Notes under the pieces: model-generated | Databases searched by the model: none | Told to the model about the DNA's origin: nothing | What the model saw: only the letters and a program-made list of their open reading frames with translations | Source of the DNA: JAISFI01 sp031552335 | Lineage (GTDB): Bacteria; Bacteroidota; Bacteroidia; Bacteroidales; Azobacteroidaceae | Reading direction: 5' to 3' | DNA: 64,000 bases | NCBI GenBank assembly: GCA_031552335.1 | Contig: JAVBMQ010000052.1 | Coordinates: 14,720 to 78,719 of the forward strand | Shown here: positions 19,401 to 28,801 of the stretch, in pieces | How the letters are laid out: each line of letters begins with the position of its first letter | How positions within the stretch are numbered: position 1 is the first letter of the stretch | Position numbers and translations under genes: made by a program

Positions 19401-20420
19401 TTGCATGCTGGGGTGATGGTAGCATAATCCCTGGAAAAGCGTACCTATCCATATGCCATTATTCGGATCTATAAAAAGCGTGAATATGTCATTGTCCAGC
19501 ACACCTCCATTGATGAGGCTCATGCCATGTATATCACTGACATTAAAAGTCTTTCCATCAATATATCTTAACCCTGATTTTGATGTTCCCACCCAGATAT
19601 TTCCGTCCTTATCCATATCCATGCAAGTAAAAAAATTGGATATGCCTTTGATAACAGCAACTTCTTTCCAATCCCTATTGATCCTATGGTGAAAATAAAC
19701 GCCATTGTTATACATCAGCCAGATGTTTCCCGCAGAGTCGGGATGAATATAAATTCTATCGGTAAAATCGTTTATGATTCCCAGGAAACAAGTTTCCTGA
19801 GAAATGAACTCGCGAGACGTATAGTCCCAACAACGTATCAAACCACTGCTATATACAATCCAACAAAGGTTTTTGTACTGGGCCAGTTCCAAGGGTATCC
19901 CATATAATTTGGTAAAATCACTGCCACCGTCTTCTATCGTAATAAGTTCTTCACGGGCTATGTCGTAAAAAGAAAACGTATTGTCTTCTGTTAAAAACCA
20001 GTAATTTTTAGAGTTATCAATAAAAAGATTTTTTAATCGTTTGGTAATTCCATATGTGGCTAACTCTTCCGACAGATTATAATCGAATTGATTCGTATTC
20101 AGGTTTAGCAGCAGCAGATATCCCAGTTCTTTCATCCAGATTCTTCCCTGATTGTCATAGTATTCCTTGGTAGGACGGGTATAATCCCATACATATTTCA
20201 GTTTTTTATTGTGATGGAAATATTCAAAAGTAGCCCCATTGTAAATGTTCATTATGGAAGCAGTTCTAACAGCGATACGCCCGTCAGGAGTCATGCTCAG
20301 ACCACGTATCTGATTATCTGATAGTCCGTCGACAACATCAATAAGACGGAACTTATATTGATTCACAGCAAAACTGTTTACAGTAAAAAGAAGGACTAAG
20401 ATGGAAAGCAGGATTCTCAT
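16371..20420 (-). CDS. Hybrid two-component system regulator (HTCS), copy 1
   Basis: About 1349 residues from ATG 20420 (MRILLSILVLLFTVNSFAVN signal peptide); upstream ATGs at 20450 and 20432 are possible. Periplasmic sensor: two-component-regulator propeller repeats (IRGLSMTPDGRIAV, GNIWVGTSKSGL, GRIWVGTYLNGFF) and a Y_Y_Y domain (LPPGKYNFVVYTANNDKIWG). Then one membrane span (IIMYVVLMMAIIFYILKLY), histidine kinase (NISHEFRTPLTLI; ATPase SDTGCGIEEKD), receiver (phospho-acceptor Asp in LIISDLMMPKMNG) and a C-terminal AraC helix-turn-helix (GLSKAHLNRKL, VGFNTLKYFNSYFKEEF). Such proteins sense oligosaccharides and activate the neighbouring utilisation locus. It lies between the fucosidase/GH97 block and the SusCD operon, and which of them it controls is not settled by position. 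Confidence 0.95.
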   Translation of the reverse strand: MRILLSILVLLFTVNSFAVNQYKFRLIDVVDGLSDNQIRGLSMTPDGRIAVRTASIMNIYNGATFEYFHHNKKLKYVWDYTRPTKEYYDNQGRIWMKELGYLLLLNLNTNQFDYNLSEELATYGITKRLKNLFIDNSKNYWFLTEDNTFSFYDIAREELITIEDGGSDFTKLYGIPLELAQYKNLCWIVYSSGLIRCWDYTSREFISQETCFLGIINDFTDRIYIHPDSAGNIWLMYNNGVYFHHRINRDWKEVAVIKGISNFFTCMDMDKDGNIWVGTSKSGLRYIDGKTFNVSDIHGMSLINGGVLDNDIFTLFIDPNNGIWIGTLFQGLCYHHPSMQKFRLIQTINTGTQITNETIRCLLEEESGTVLIGNGHGLYRFYPETKKVERLFKEQINELCLSINKDRRGRIWVGTYLNGFFCIEGNKIRQYIRSSVNLEKDPNQNVSRCIYEDIYGRFWVSVTGGVGQFDPVTGKIVSMLADKYPEVKSYTLIYYLYPIDDETFAAVGDKGIYYYNTKRDSLWVPGTNNLKFEQDTKYFGILKDSRGLEWFATEDGIRVWDEAKQKLYKLTTEEGLPNNEVASMLEDENGVIWASTLNGICKITSLRTDGVNSFSIVNFGISDGLQSGKFYDHSALKTKDGTLYFGGAHGFNYFDPNKIIYNDSNNKPVFTGLRLFNSLVKEGGEYGGRVILKEAISKTKQITLKYNQNFITFEFSGMNYVNPAKTYYKYKLVNFDGNWNEIPGNGLGRITYTGLPPGKYNFVVYTANNDKIWGDTPSEIAIVITPPFWATSYAIIMYVVLMMAIIFYILKLYQWRMQKKALNEREAYEQKQKEELDQMKFRFFTNISHEFRTPLTLILTPLETLIKQQGDLTLKKKLDSIYQNAYGLLNLVNQLLDFRKLEMKGEKTTFKTGDIIQFTKDIFIHFNELAITKNIDFGIETTVDYLLINYDQDKMYKIINNLLSNAFKFTPKDGCIQLKVDQTVRNDKVYVRIEVSDTGCGIEEKDLPYIFERFYQIKDGNTLSGSGIGLHLAKEYIKLHNGEITVSSQINVGSTFTIYIPVDLPKNNESKQPEEEKDIITDITPDTKNEDGRRTILVVEDNEEFRHFLTEQLSESYYVIEAADGEQAEELVLSEFPDLIISDLMMPKMNGIELCQRVKNNIQTSHIPFILLTARTSDESKMDSYEAGADSYISKPFSYELLCVRIKKLIEQQESRKKLFHKTIEITPSNITTTSLDEELVRKALSFVEENIDNSEYSTEDLSKDVGLSKAHLNRKLQSIVDLTPLQFIRSVRLKRAAQLLTNSQYNVNEISYMVGFNTLKYFNSYFKEEFHMTPSQYREKNEEGVSDI

Positions 20421-20450
20421 TTTAAATATCATTATAATGTAAACATCCAT

Positions 20451-20773
20451 TCAGGCTCATCATTGATTAGTTATACTGTACAAAGAAAGTAAAAATTATG
20501 ACAAATTCATAGTACTCATTGCTTCATAGAATGGGACAATTTGGATCATTTCTGCAACTAATATGGCTGCAACAATTCTTCATATACATGTGGGGGATTC
20601 ATTTTCAGCTCTTTCCATCAACTTCACGGCAAACATCACTTCCGGGAAAAGAGACAGAGGCGGTATAAAAATATCCTGAATCTATTAGCCTGGGATAATA
20701 CTTATCACACCGGCCTGCAATTCATTTGTCTAACTATTTAGTCATTTGAAACAAGTGGCAACACATAGATTGT
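20451..20773. other. Gap of about 320 bp with no recognised gene
   Basis: Lies between the GH43 stop (20774) and the HTCS start. Both strands are broken by frequent stops. A short minus-strand reading beginning MFAVKLMERAENESP has no recognisable relative and is probably chance. The part nearest 20450 should hold the HTCS promoter, but no clear TAnnTTTG element was found. Confidence 0.5.
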
Positions 20774-22372
20774 TTATTCATTAACCTGATAATCAAACCA
20801 ATCATAATAGGCTTTTGTCTGACTTTGTTTTCCATTGGAAGTGGCATACAATCCTATCATTATTCCGGTGAAACCTCCGGCGACTTCCGTACTCAGGTAA
20901 CGGGTATCCAGGCGACCCAACTCTATATATTGCTGGCTTTTAGCATCTGCAGCATAGAAAATATATTGTAAAGGAGTACCTTTTATCCTGAATAAAAACT
21001 GATTACCGGAAACATCCTGTTCGGCTGCGATATATGAAAGAGAACCAACCTGTACACGTAATTGAACTTTGGTTTGTCCGTTTGATTTTTTCAACAACAA
21101 GTCATAATGATGTGTATTATTCTGAATCAAAGTAATACCTGCCTCTTCATTTTCCCCGGAAGGTTGGAAATCCAACCATGTTGTTGCAGTAAAATCATGT
21201 TCTGTTTGTCTACGGGCGATAAATGAAATTGATTCTGTTTCGTTTAAAGTAAAAGGGGATGCAGTAATCCGCAACCACCCTTTCTTTTCGGTTAACGAAT
21301 AATTTTCACGAATCGGATTCCTTAAGTACTGCCATTCGAAACCAAGTTTATCCTCATTAAAACCGGTGCGAACAGGCACCTTTGCAAACGGATGAAGAGG
21401 TAAAGTCGGAAGTTCCATATTCAAAGATACGGTTCCGTTTCCGTTCACCTGAGGCCATCCGCCTTTGGGCCAATCGACCGGAGCGAGGAAGGTTTCTCGT
21501 CCGAGAATATGGTAGTATGAATAGGGTTGTGTAACACGGAATCCCAAAAAGACCATCCACCACGAACCATCTTTGGCTTGCACAAGATCGGCATGACCGG
21601 TACCTTGTATCGGGTTCCCCTGTCCTATCCGGTTGGCATGTGTCAATATCGGGTTTAACGGACATGATTCATAAGGGCCATAAATATTTTTACTTCTTCC
21701 TATGGTGGCGCTATGCATATATTCAGTCCCCCCCTCACCTAACAATAAATAATAAAATCCGTCTTTTTTATAAATATGAGGCGCTTCGGGAAACCGTCCT
21801 CCGATACCACCCCAAACGAGTTGCTCAGGGCCCGTCACTTTCCCGGTTTTAATATCTATCGGAGTAACCCGGATTCCTTCATTTCCCTGTGTTACAAAAT
21901 ATGTTTTCCCATCTTCATCCCAGAAGATATCGGGGTCGATACTATTTATAGCCACCCACACTGGTTCGCTCCAGGTACCGGCAGGGTCTTTTGCCGTACA
22001 ATAAAAATTACCTCCTCCCGATACATTCGTGCAAATCACATAAAATAAGCCATCATGATAACGCAAAGATGGAGCAAACAATCCTCCGGAAGCAGGCGCT
22101 TTTTGCAGGGGAAGTTGCGAATCGCGGGTCAGGCAATGCCCTATTTGTTCCCAGTTAATCAAATCCTTGCTATGATAAATGGGCAAGCCCGGAAAATATT
22201 CAAACGAAGAAGTTACAAGATAAAAATCGTCGCCCACCCGGCAAACACTCGGGTCGGGATTAAAACCTGGTATAACAGGATTTTTATACCCATTTTGCGC
22301 AAACACACCAGCATTTGAATACGAAATTGCTGTTAAGCAAACAAACGCAATGATACAATTTAATAATTTCAT
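20774..22372 (-). CDS. Secreted GH43 alpha-L-arabinofuranosidase/beta-xylosidase, last gene of the susCD operon
   Basis: 532 residues, signal peptide ending near GVFAQN. GH43 motifs: NPDPSVCRVGDDFYLVTSS (base Asp), NSIDPDIFWDEDG and FPEAPHIYKKDG (acid Glu). A C-terminal beta-sandwich of GH43 C2/DUF1349 type runs from about residue 330 (RTGFNEDKLGFEWQYLRNP) to the end. Overall it resembles the GH43 enzymes of characterised Bacteroides xyloglucan loci, which remove arabinofuranose side chains. It follows the TIG lipoprotein gene by 112 bp, with a terminator-like hairpin between them, so it may be expressed at a lower level than susCD. Confidence 0.9.
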   Translation of the reverse strand: MKLLNCIIAFVCLTAISYSNAGVFAQNGYKNPVIPGFNPDPSVCRVGDDFYLVTSSFEYFPGLPIYHSKDLINWEQIGHCLTRDSQLPLQKAPASGGLFAPSLRYHDGLFYVICTNVSGGGNFYCTAKDPAGTWSEPVWVAINSIDPDIFWDEDGKTYFVTQGNEGIRVTPIDIKTGKVTGPEQLVWGGIGGRFPEAPHIYKKDGFYYLLLGEGGTEYMHSATIGRSKNIYGPYESCPLNPILTHANRIGQGNPIQGTGHADLVQAKDGSWWMVFLGFRVTQPYSYYHILGRETFLAPVDWPKGGWPQVNGNGTVSLNMELPTLPLHPFAKVPVRTGFNEDKLGFEWQYLRNPIRENYSLTEKKGWLRITASPFTLNETESISFIARRQTEHDFTATTWLDFQPSGENEEAGITLIQNNTHHYDLLLKKSNGQTKVQLRVQVGSLSYIAAEQDVSGNQFLFRIKGTPLQYIFYAADAKSQQYIELGRLDTRYLSTEVAGGFTGIMIGLYATSNGKQSQTKAYYDWFDYQVNE

Positions 22373-22393
22373 TTGAAAAATATGTTTTTAATA

Positions 22394-22432
22394 AAAAGCC
22401 TTGCAGATTGCAGTTGAACCCACAAGGCTTTT
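22394..22432 (-). terminator. Terminator or attenuator between the glycan-binding lipoprotein and GH43
   Basis: AAAAGCCTTG (22394-22403) and CAAGGCTTTT (22423-22432) form a perfect 10-bp stem with a 19-nt loop. On the minus strand it is followed by TTATT. It sits inside the run of leftward genes and could reduce read-through from susCD-SGBP into GH43. Confidence 0.7.
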
Positions 22433-22484
22433 CAAGACAAGTTGAATACAATCTTTTACCTTAAAATATTGTTAATAGTTCAAA

Positions 22485-23939
22485 TTACCTGGTGATATCT
22501 ATGATTCTGAAATTGTCAAAATAAATATCAACCATTTCCGATAAGTGTGCCGGATCACCTTTGGTACAAATCCACAAATCTTTATCGCCTGATGCTGCAA
22601 ATGCGCTATAACTTGTTGCGGTGGTAAATGCCGACAGTGAGAATTCGCAGGTAATCCACTTGCCAGTGACAGAAGAGCCAGTATTCATATCCACAGGAAC
22701 ATAATTTTCCAGCCAGCGGTTTTCATTCGTTAATCTCATATTGAAAAACGCCGGTGCTACAGGCTGAGCCATATAACATTCGAAACGAACACGCAAATTG
22801 CCTACAGGAGTGTCATCCGGTATAACCGATGAAGAAGGAAATGCACAACTACTTACCATATTGCCCCACCACCATGGGTCAGTTTGTGGTCCGAATATAC
22901 GGTAACACACACCGGAAGAAATATATGGAGGCTTGGAACCATCCGCAGTGACCGATTCTGTGTGGTCTCCCCAGCTATACCAGCCGATACCGTTAAAATT
23001 GAGCATCACATTTCCAATCGGATAGAATACTTTTGTTGAACTTGAATTTCCACCGGTAGCTGTGATGGTTATCACGCCACTCTTTGTCGGAGCCTGAGGC
23101 AGTCTGAAATAAATGGTGTCATTACTTGCAGAAATGACAAGCTCTTCTGCCGGGATATCAAATTCACCATTGATGTTCAGATTGGTTACGTCTACATAAT
23201 AATCTCCTACAATGTAAGCCAGGTCACCAATAACAGGCATATCGCTACTGATTTTTTTGATAGTCGGAGGCGGTAAATTCATAAAGAATTCAATACTTGT
23301 ACTGTCGGTATAGCAATACACGGCCAGTCGTCCATCTTCAATTCCTGCAGGTATGTTGAATAGAATACTTTTATAATCTTCGCTAACAGCATACTCAGCT
23401 ACATCTACGTTCATTCCGGTTCCTCCTTCAAAAACGACCTTTTGTATTTCATAGAAATTATCTCCATATACAACCATTTTTGCTCCCGCTGTGGCCGGAT
23501 ATTTATATGCCAAACGGTTAACTAAAGGAGCCGGAGAATAGATATGAAAAGCATAGGTTGCTATTCCATGGCTGGTCTCAATACGGATTTCATCCGGAAG
23601 GTCGGGATTAGTCCCTTTTAACTTAATGTCATTAGGCACGCTAACTATAATATTCGTGGAAGTACCGTAATTAGCATTGAAACTAACCTCCTGGTTGTTG
23701 ATGAATATTTTCTGTATCCCCGAAAGATTCTTCCCGATAATTGCAAGCATTTGTCCCGGAAAAGCATTTGTAAATGTGCTGTCGGCTTTTGCCGGATTGG
23801 TCAATCTAACATAATGTATTTCGGGTTGACCTCCATCATCATCATCATCATCGTCGTCTTTACAAGAAGAAAAAGCAGAAATTCCAGCAATGGTTAGCAA
23901 CAATAAGATATATCGATTGAATAATTTAATTGTTTTCAT
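22485..23939 (-). CDS. Surface glycan-binding lipoprotein with TIG domains (SGBP-B-like)
   Basis: 484 residues. The lipoprotein signal ends at SAFSSC, followed by KDDDDDDDD encoded by a GAT/GAC run (23835-23858), a surface-export-like acidic tail. Three IPT/TIG immunoglobulin-like domains follow (FPGQMLAIIGKNLSGIQKIF; YPATAGAKMVVYGDNFYEIQ; MPVIGDLAYIVGDYYVDVT). The C-terminal domain of about 170 residues (FNGIGWYSWGDHTESV, GPQTDPWWWGNMV, YFDNFRIIDI) is aromatic-rich and is where the ligand site lies in the xyloglucan-binding homologue. It sits 12 bp after susD. Its role would be to hold polysaccharide at the cell surface with SusD. Confidence 0.9.
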   Translation of the reverse strand: MKTIKLFNRYILLLLTIAGISAFSSCKDDDDDDDDGGQPEIHYVRLTNPAKADSTFTNAFPGQMLAIIGKNLSGIQKIFINNQEVSFNANYGTSTNIIVSVPNDIKLKGTNPDLPDEIRIETSHGIATYAFHIYSPAPLVNRLAYKYPATAGAKMVVYGDNFYEIQKVVFEGGTGMNVDVAEYAVSEDYKSILFNIPAGIEDGRLAVYCYTDSTSIEFFMNLPPPTIKKISSDMPVIGDLAYIVGDYYVDVTNLNINGEFDIPAEELVISASNDTIYFRLPQAPTKSGVITITATGGNSSSTKVFYPIGNVMLNFNGIGWYSWGDHTESVTADGSKPPYISSGVCYRIFGPQTDPWWWGNMVSSCAFPSSSVIPDDTPVGNLRVRFECYMAQPVAPAFFNMRLTNENRWLENYVPVDMNTGSSVTGKWITCEFSLSAFTTATSYSAFAASGDKDLWICTKGDPAHLSEMVDIYFDNFRIIDITR

Positions 23940-23951
23940 ATTATAGAGATT

Positions 23952-25547
23952 TTATTCATTAAAATTATAAGGTTGCGGATCTTCCTTAAGCCGTGGATTC
24001 TGTATCAAATCATTTTCCGGATACGGAAAGAAAATATTGTCTTTTGTAATTACTACCGCATTAGACGGTTCTTGAAGCGGTGTTTCAAAAATGAGATTTC
24101 CATCTGTATCTTTTGTAATCGAATTGGTAGTCCACCCGCGTTGCTGGCTGTTGAAATAAAGCAACATCTTTTCCGGCTTGTAGCAATACCAGGAAACCAT
24201 ATCATACCAATTGCAATACTCCATAGCAAATTCGATACGGCGTTCCTTAATAAGATCGTCAAGGGTGATTGATGACTTCCTTGCAATTTTAGCCCTGTCC
24301 CTGACCTTATTGAAATATTCCAAACCATCTCCTTCTGTCAATGAAGTGCTATTTCCCAAACAAGCTTCCGCATAAGTGAGATATACATCTGCCAGACGCA
24401 AAATATAAGTATTCAAAGGAGAATTCATTGATTGTACTTTGCCATCGTTTTCATCGTCCGGCCCGCCGACAACACCTTTTTTAATTGGCGCTGATGTTCC
24501 TGTATAAGTATAACCGCCTTTGGCAATATTAATATACGAATATTTAGAGCCCTGGGTAAAATAAGTGGCATTTCTTCTCAACGAGTCGGCCGGTTCATAT
24601 AATTCCAGCATATCAATGGTTGCATTTAATCCTCCACCCCAGACGTTGATCCCTCCGGTTACTTCCGGAGAAAATGCAAGGTCGGCAAGAAGGGTATTAC
24701 ACACAAACCAGTCTCCAAGAGGAACCCATTGCATAGCAATTAAGGATTCAGGATTATTATTGTGTTTATATTTAAACAAATCTTCATAATTGTCATATAA
24801 GTTAATGCCACTGTTCATGCAAACATCCCCTGCCAATTCGCGTGCTTTGGTCAAATCCGACTCATCGCGTGTACCACCTTTCTTCCAACCGGAACGAGCC
24901 AGGTATACTTTAGCCAACATTCCTTTTGCACCCCAGGAAGTTGCACGTCCTTTATCCCATGTATCAGGCAGGTTATTCATCGCATAAGTGAGATCGTTGA
25001 TAATGAATTGAAATACATCTTCTTCACGGTTGCGCGGCTGTAAGGGATTTCTTACAACTGTCAGGTTATCTTCTATCAAAATAACCGACCCCCACACCCG
25101 TAACATATAGAAATAAGCAATACCTCTCATCAGCCGGGATTCAGCTATTGCCTGATTCTTTTGAATACCGGTAACATTTGTCGCTTTTGTATTCACAGCA
25201 TCAATAGTTGCATTAGCCAATGTAACTACCGAGTAAAAAGATTCCCACGTTTTGGAAAGCCCTTCATCCAGCGATGTTACGGTAAATAAGGTATAAGATG
25301 GATTCATCCATGGATTATAGCCATCGTTTGCACGGAGACTTCCGACAGCGACTGCCGGACGTTCGTTGTAACTAAACCAGGCACGATTGTATAATGGTGC
25401 TGTAGCTGCTTTCAGCGCTTCAGGAGAAGTATAGAATGTAGCGTCAACATATGTACCTTCCGGTTCTCTTACAAGAAAATCATCTCCGCAAGAAGCCATC
25501 GCGGAAAGCAGGAGAACTGATATAATGATTTGAATTATTTTGTTCAT
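23952..25547 (-). CDS. SusD-like starch-binding-family lipoprotein
   Basis: 531 residues with lipoprotein signal (VLLLSAMASC, then GDDFLVREPEG). The family pattern is clear: N-terminal FLVREPEGTYVDATFYTS, tetratricopeptide-like helices (AIAESRLMRGIAYFYMLRVWG) and the C-terminal RLADVYLTYAEACLGNS, LDDLIKERRIEFAMEYCNWYDMV and FFPYPENDLIQNPRL. It is placed 22 bp after susC. It caps the SusC channel and binds the incoming oligosaccharide, here probably xyloglucan fragments as judged from the neighbours. Confidence 0.96.
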   Translation of the reverse strand: MNKIIQIIISVLLLSAMASCGDDFLVREPEGTYVDATFYTSPEALKAATAPLYNRAWFSYNERPAVAVGSLRANDGYNPWMNPSYTLFTVTSLDEGLSKTWESFYSVVTLANATIDAVNTKATNVTGIQKNQAIAESRLMRGIAYFYMLRVWGSVILIEDNLTVVRNPLQPRNREEDVFQFIINDLTYAMNNLPDTWDKGRATSWGAKGMLAKVYLARSGWKKGGTRDESDLTKARELAGDVCMNSGINLYDNYEDLFKYKHNNNPESLIAMQWVPLGDWFVCNTLLADLAFSPEVTGGINVWGGGLNATIDMLELYEPADSLRRNATYFTQGSKYSYINIAKGGYTYTGTSAPIKKGVVGGPDDENDGKVQSMNSPLNTYILRLADVYLTYAEACLGNSTSLTEGDGLEYFNKVRDRAKIARKSSITLDDLIKERRIEFAMEYCNWYDMVSWYCYKPEKMLLYFNSQQRGWTTNSITKDTDGNLIFETPLQEPSNAVVITKDNIFFPYPENDLIQNPRLKEDPQPYNFNE

Positions 25548-25569
25548 GATTTTATCTGTTTTTACAATA

Positions 25570-28500
25570 TTAGAATGTAAGATTTAAACCGAATGTATAG
25601 ATTCTCTGGGAAGGATAACGGGCATAATCGATTCCCCGGGTAGTCACATTTTGGTGATAAGCTCCGATTTCAGGATCATATCCTGTATATTTTGTAAAAG
25701 TATACAAGTTTTGAACATTTGCATACACCCTTATTGTCTCAATCTGGAATTTTGATAATAAGTTTTTAGGTAATGTATATCCTAAAGAAACATTCTTGAT
25801 GCGAAGGTAAGAGCCGTCTTCAACGAACCGGTCACTCATACGGCTGTTATCATTTGCATCAACTACTGTTATGCGTTGTACTTTAGCTCCAGGATTAGCA
25901 ACCCTTACATTTGAAATATCCTGATCAGAACCATTCGGATCTATCTTTTCAATAACAGCTAATTGGGTAGTTTCCTTCAATAACCCGCTATTTTTCATCG
26001 GGTTTGTGAAATCTTTACGCAATTGATTGTATATTTTATTGCCAAATACTCCATTCAGGAATATATTAAAATCAAATCCTTTATATGAAAGAAAATTATT
26101 AAAGCCGAATACAAACTTGGGTTCCGGATTTCCAATGAAATCACGGTCTTCTTCATCAATTTTTCCATCTCCGTTTTTATCCTCAAAAATAAAATCTCCG
26201 ACCCAAACGCCATTCACATCAATTGTTTTATCCTTGGGAATAGCAATCTGAACTTTATTTCCATTTTCATCCAGAATAAAATTCCCCTGATTGTCTTTCT
26301 TGTAAAAATCACTTTCGTCTTTGAACATACCAATCACTTTATAGCCGTAAAACTGTCCGATTGGCTTACCTACTTGTGTATAGGTGAATGTTTCCGCCCC
26401 AATTTCTCCCAGGACATTGGAAGTTTCCGTATACAGGCCGGTTACTTTATTCCTGTTGAATGAAAATGTAAGCCCGGTTTCCCAGAAAAATCCTTTGGTA
26501 TTAATGTTAATAGTATTCAGTGTAAATTCCATTCCCTTATTAACCATGGTAGGATCATTTACCCACGGAGCGGAAATTAATCCGCTGATATAACCGGGAA
26601 GCTCTGCTCGCATCAGCAGGTTATCTATGTTTTTGATATATCCGTCGACAATAAATTCAAGGCGACTGTTGAACATATTTAAGTCTATCCCTATATTATA
26701 AGAATCTGTTTTTTCCCATTGTAAATCGGGATTAGGATAGTTTCCCGGATAAAATCCCGTACCCCAGATGGAAGCTGCTGTAGCCATTGTAACTTCATAA
26801 GCATTAGAACCTGCCCATTGATTACCGACTTTTCCCCAACCTAATCTTAATTTCAGATTGTCTATTGTCTTCACATCTTCCATGAATTGTTCTTTATTGA
26901 TTCTCCATGCTAAAGCGAATGACGGGAATGTGCCCCATTTGTTATTAGAACCAAAAGTAGAAGAACCGTCTCTACGAAGTGTGGTTGTTAACAAATAGCG
27001 GTCATTGAAGGCATAATTTAATCTTCCGTAGAATGATTCGAGAGCGGAAGATCCTCTTGAACTCCCATTCTTAGCTGTTTTAGAATCACCCGCATCTAAT
27101 TCATGAACAGAGTTTAGAAAATAATTGGAACGGCTTCCTGTTAAATATTCCCAGTGATTTTCCAAAGCTTCAAATCCAACCATTAAAGAAAAATTATGAA
27201 GTTCTTTGAATTTGTTTGAATAAGTCGCATACGTTTTGAAACTGGTGGAAGCGCTGTTATTGGCGGATCTTGATCCCGAAGTTGGTTGAATATATTTCCC
27301 ATAATCATAGGAAGGAGTAAATTGGTAGCTGTTATTATAATTAAAATTACCGTACCCTTCCACTCTGAACACCAGTCCTTTAAAGGGGGTAATATCTGCA
27401 AAAACATTAGCGCTAAGCTGTGTTCCTTTCTGGTAATTTTCCCGCATGAGGGCTTCCGCCAAAGGATTCGCAAAATAAGTACCATACATATTTTCCTCTT
27501 GTGATCCCCAGCTTCCATCCGGATTTCTGGCCGGCACTTCGGGTAGTTGCTTAATGGCCAAAGAAACTATATCTCCATTATCAATTGTATTCTCTTGTTT
27601 GGTACGAGCTCCGTATGAACTGACTCCCATAGAAAACCAGTTTGTAACCTTTGTGTCAAGATTTATCCTCATAGAATAACGGTCAAAACCAGAACCGGTT
27701 GCTATACCGTCCTGACTGAATACACCTCCGGTAACAGCATATCTGCCTGCCTCTGTACCTCCTGAAACTGTTAATTGTTGATTATACATGGGGGCTAAAC
27801 GGAATATTTCGTCCTGCCAGTCAGTTCCTTCTCCCAAAAGACCGGGATCTGCAAATTCTTCCCTGGCACCAAAACCAATAACATCCGCCCGTAAATTTTG
27901 ATATACAGCATATTCGCTTAGGTTCAGCACATCAAGTTTTTTCGGTAATTGTTGAATACCCCAATATCCATCGTATGTGACTTTGGTCTTACCCATCTGT
28001 CCTCGTTTGGTGGTAATCATAACAACACCATTTGATGCTCTTGTTCCATAAATAGCTGTCGCTGACGCATCCTTTAAAATATCCACAGATGCAATATCAG
28101 AGGGGTCTATTGAAGACAAAACACTGATATTCTTATCAGTTTTTCCTTCAATCGCAATTCCGTCGATAACATACAATGGTTCATTTCCATTTAATGAATT
28201 TGTACCACGTATGCTCACTGAAATTCCGCCGCCCGGAACACCGGAGTTCTGGGTTACGGCCACCCCGGCCAGACGCCCTTGTAGCGCCTGTTCTATGGTA
28301 GTATTCACAGATTTACTGATGTCTTCTGCTGTTATAGAACCTACGGCACCTGTAATGTCACTTCTTTTCATTACTCCATAACCGACCACAACCACTTCAC
28401 TCAACATTTTTTCATCTTCTTCCAGAGAAACATCCAGGATCGGTTTATTCACTTGTATTTCCTGCGTATTATAGCTGATGTAAGAAAATACCAGTGTTTT

Positions 28501-28749
28501 TCCTTTCTCTACATCAATTGTGTAATTTCCACTTCCATCAGTTATCACACCTTGAGATGTGCCTTTCACAGCCACAGATACGCCAATTAATGGTATCCCG
28601 GATGACCTGTCAGTAACAATCCCGGATACATTTTGAACACCGGAATTCTGTGCAGTTACAGGCAACACAATAAACAAAAAGATAATCACATATTTCCATC
28701 GCCTTATAAAGGAGAAAAAATCTTTTGTAAATAATTCGCTGTTTTTCAT
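25570..28749 (-). CDS. SusC-like TonB-dependent outer-membrane transporter
   Basis: 1059 residues. After an N-terminal signal/membrane segment comes a carboxypeptidase-D regulatory-like domain (VSGIVTDRSSGIPLIGVSVA), then a plug (MKRSDITGAVGSITAEDISK, SIRGTNSLNGNEPLYVIDGI, ATAIYGTRASNGVVMITTKRG) and a beta barrel ending in the usual aromatic residue (YTFGLNLTF). It forms the active importer with the next gene (SusD) and lies about 52 bp after the two-domain sorted protein. Transcription should start at the promoter at 29897-29943, which carries the shared AACATWT site. Confidence 0.97.
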   Translation of the reverse strand: MKNSELFTKDFFSFIRRWKYVIIFLFIVLPVTAQNSGVQNVSGIVTDRSSGIPLIGVSVAVKGTSQGVITDGSGNYTIDVEKGKTLVFSYISYNTQEIQVNKPILDVSLEEDEKMLSEVVVVGYGVMKRSDITGAVGSITAEDISKSVNTTIEQALQGRLAGVAVTQNSGVPGGGISVSIRGTNSLNGNEPLYVIDGIAIEGKTDKNISVLSSIDPSDIASVDILKDASATAIYGTRASNGVVMITTKRGQMGKTKVTYDGYWGIQQLPKKLDVLNLSEYAVYQNLRADVIGFGAREEFADPGLLGEGTDWQDEIFRLAPMYNQQLTVSGGTEAGRYAVTGGVFSQDGIATGSGFDRYSMRINLDTKVTNWFSMGVSSYGARTKQENTIDNGDIVSLAIKQLPEVPARNPDGSWGSQEENMYGTYFANPLAEALMRENYQKGTQLSANVFADITPFKGLVFRVEGYGNFNYNNSYQFTPSYDYGKYIQPTSGSRSANNSASTSFKTYATYSNKFKELHNFSLMVGFEALENHWEYLTGSRSNYFLNSVHELDAGDSKTAKNGSSRGSSALESFYGRLNYAFNDRYLLTTTLRRDGSSTFGSNNKWGTFPSFALAWRINKEQFMEDVKTIDNLKLRLGWGKVGNQWAGSNAYEVTMATAASIWGTGFYPGNYPNPDLQWEKTDSYNIGIDLNMFNSRLEFIVDGYIKNIDNLLMRAELPGYISGLISAPWVNDPTMVNKGMEFTLNTININTKGFFWETGLTFSFNRNKVTGLYTETSNVLGEIGAETFTYTQVGKPIGQFYGYKVIGMFKDESDFYKKDNQGNFILDENGNKVQIAIPKDKTIDVNGVWVGDFIFEDKNGDGKIDEEDRDFIGNPEPKFVFGFNNFLSYKGFDFNIFLNGVFGNKIYNQLRKDFTNPMKNSGLLKETTQLAVIEKIDPNGSDQDISNVRVANPGAKVQRITVVDANDNSRMSDRFVEDGSYLRIKNVSLGYTLPKNLLSKFQIETIRVYANVQNLYTFTKYTGYDPEIGAYHQNVTTRGIDYARYPSQRIYTFGLNLTF

Positions 28750-28801
28750 AATAATTTTTTATAAAAATACTAATTGATCTAACTTAGAATATTTTTATCA
28801 T

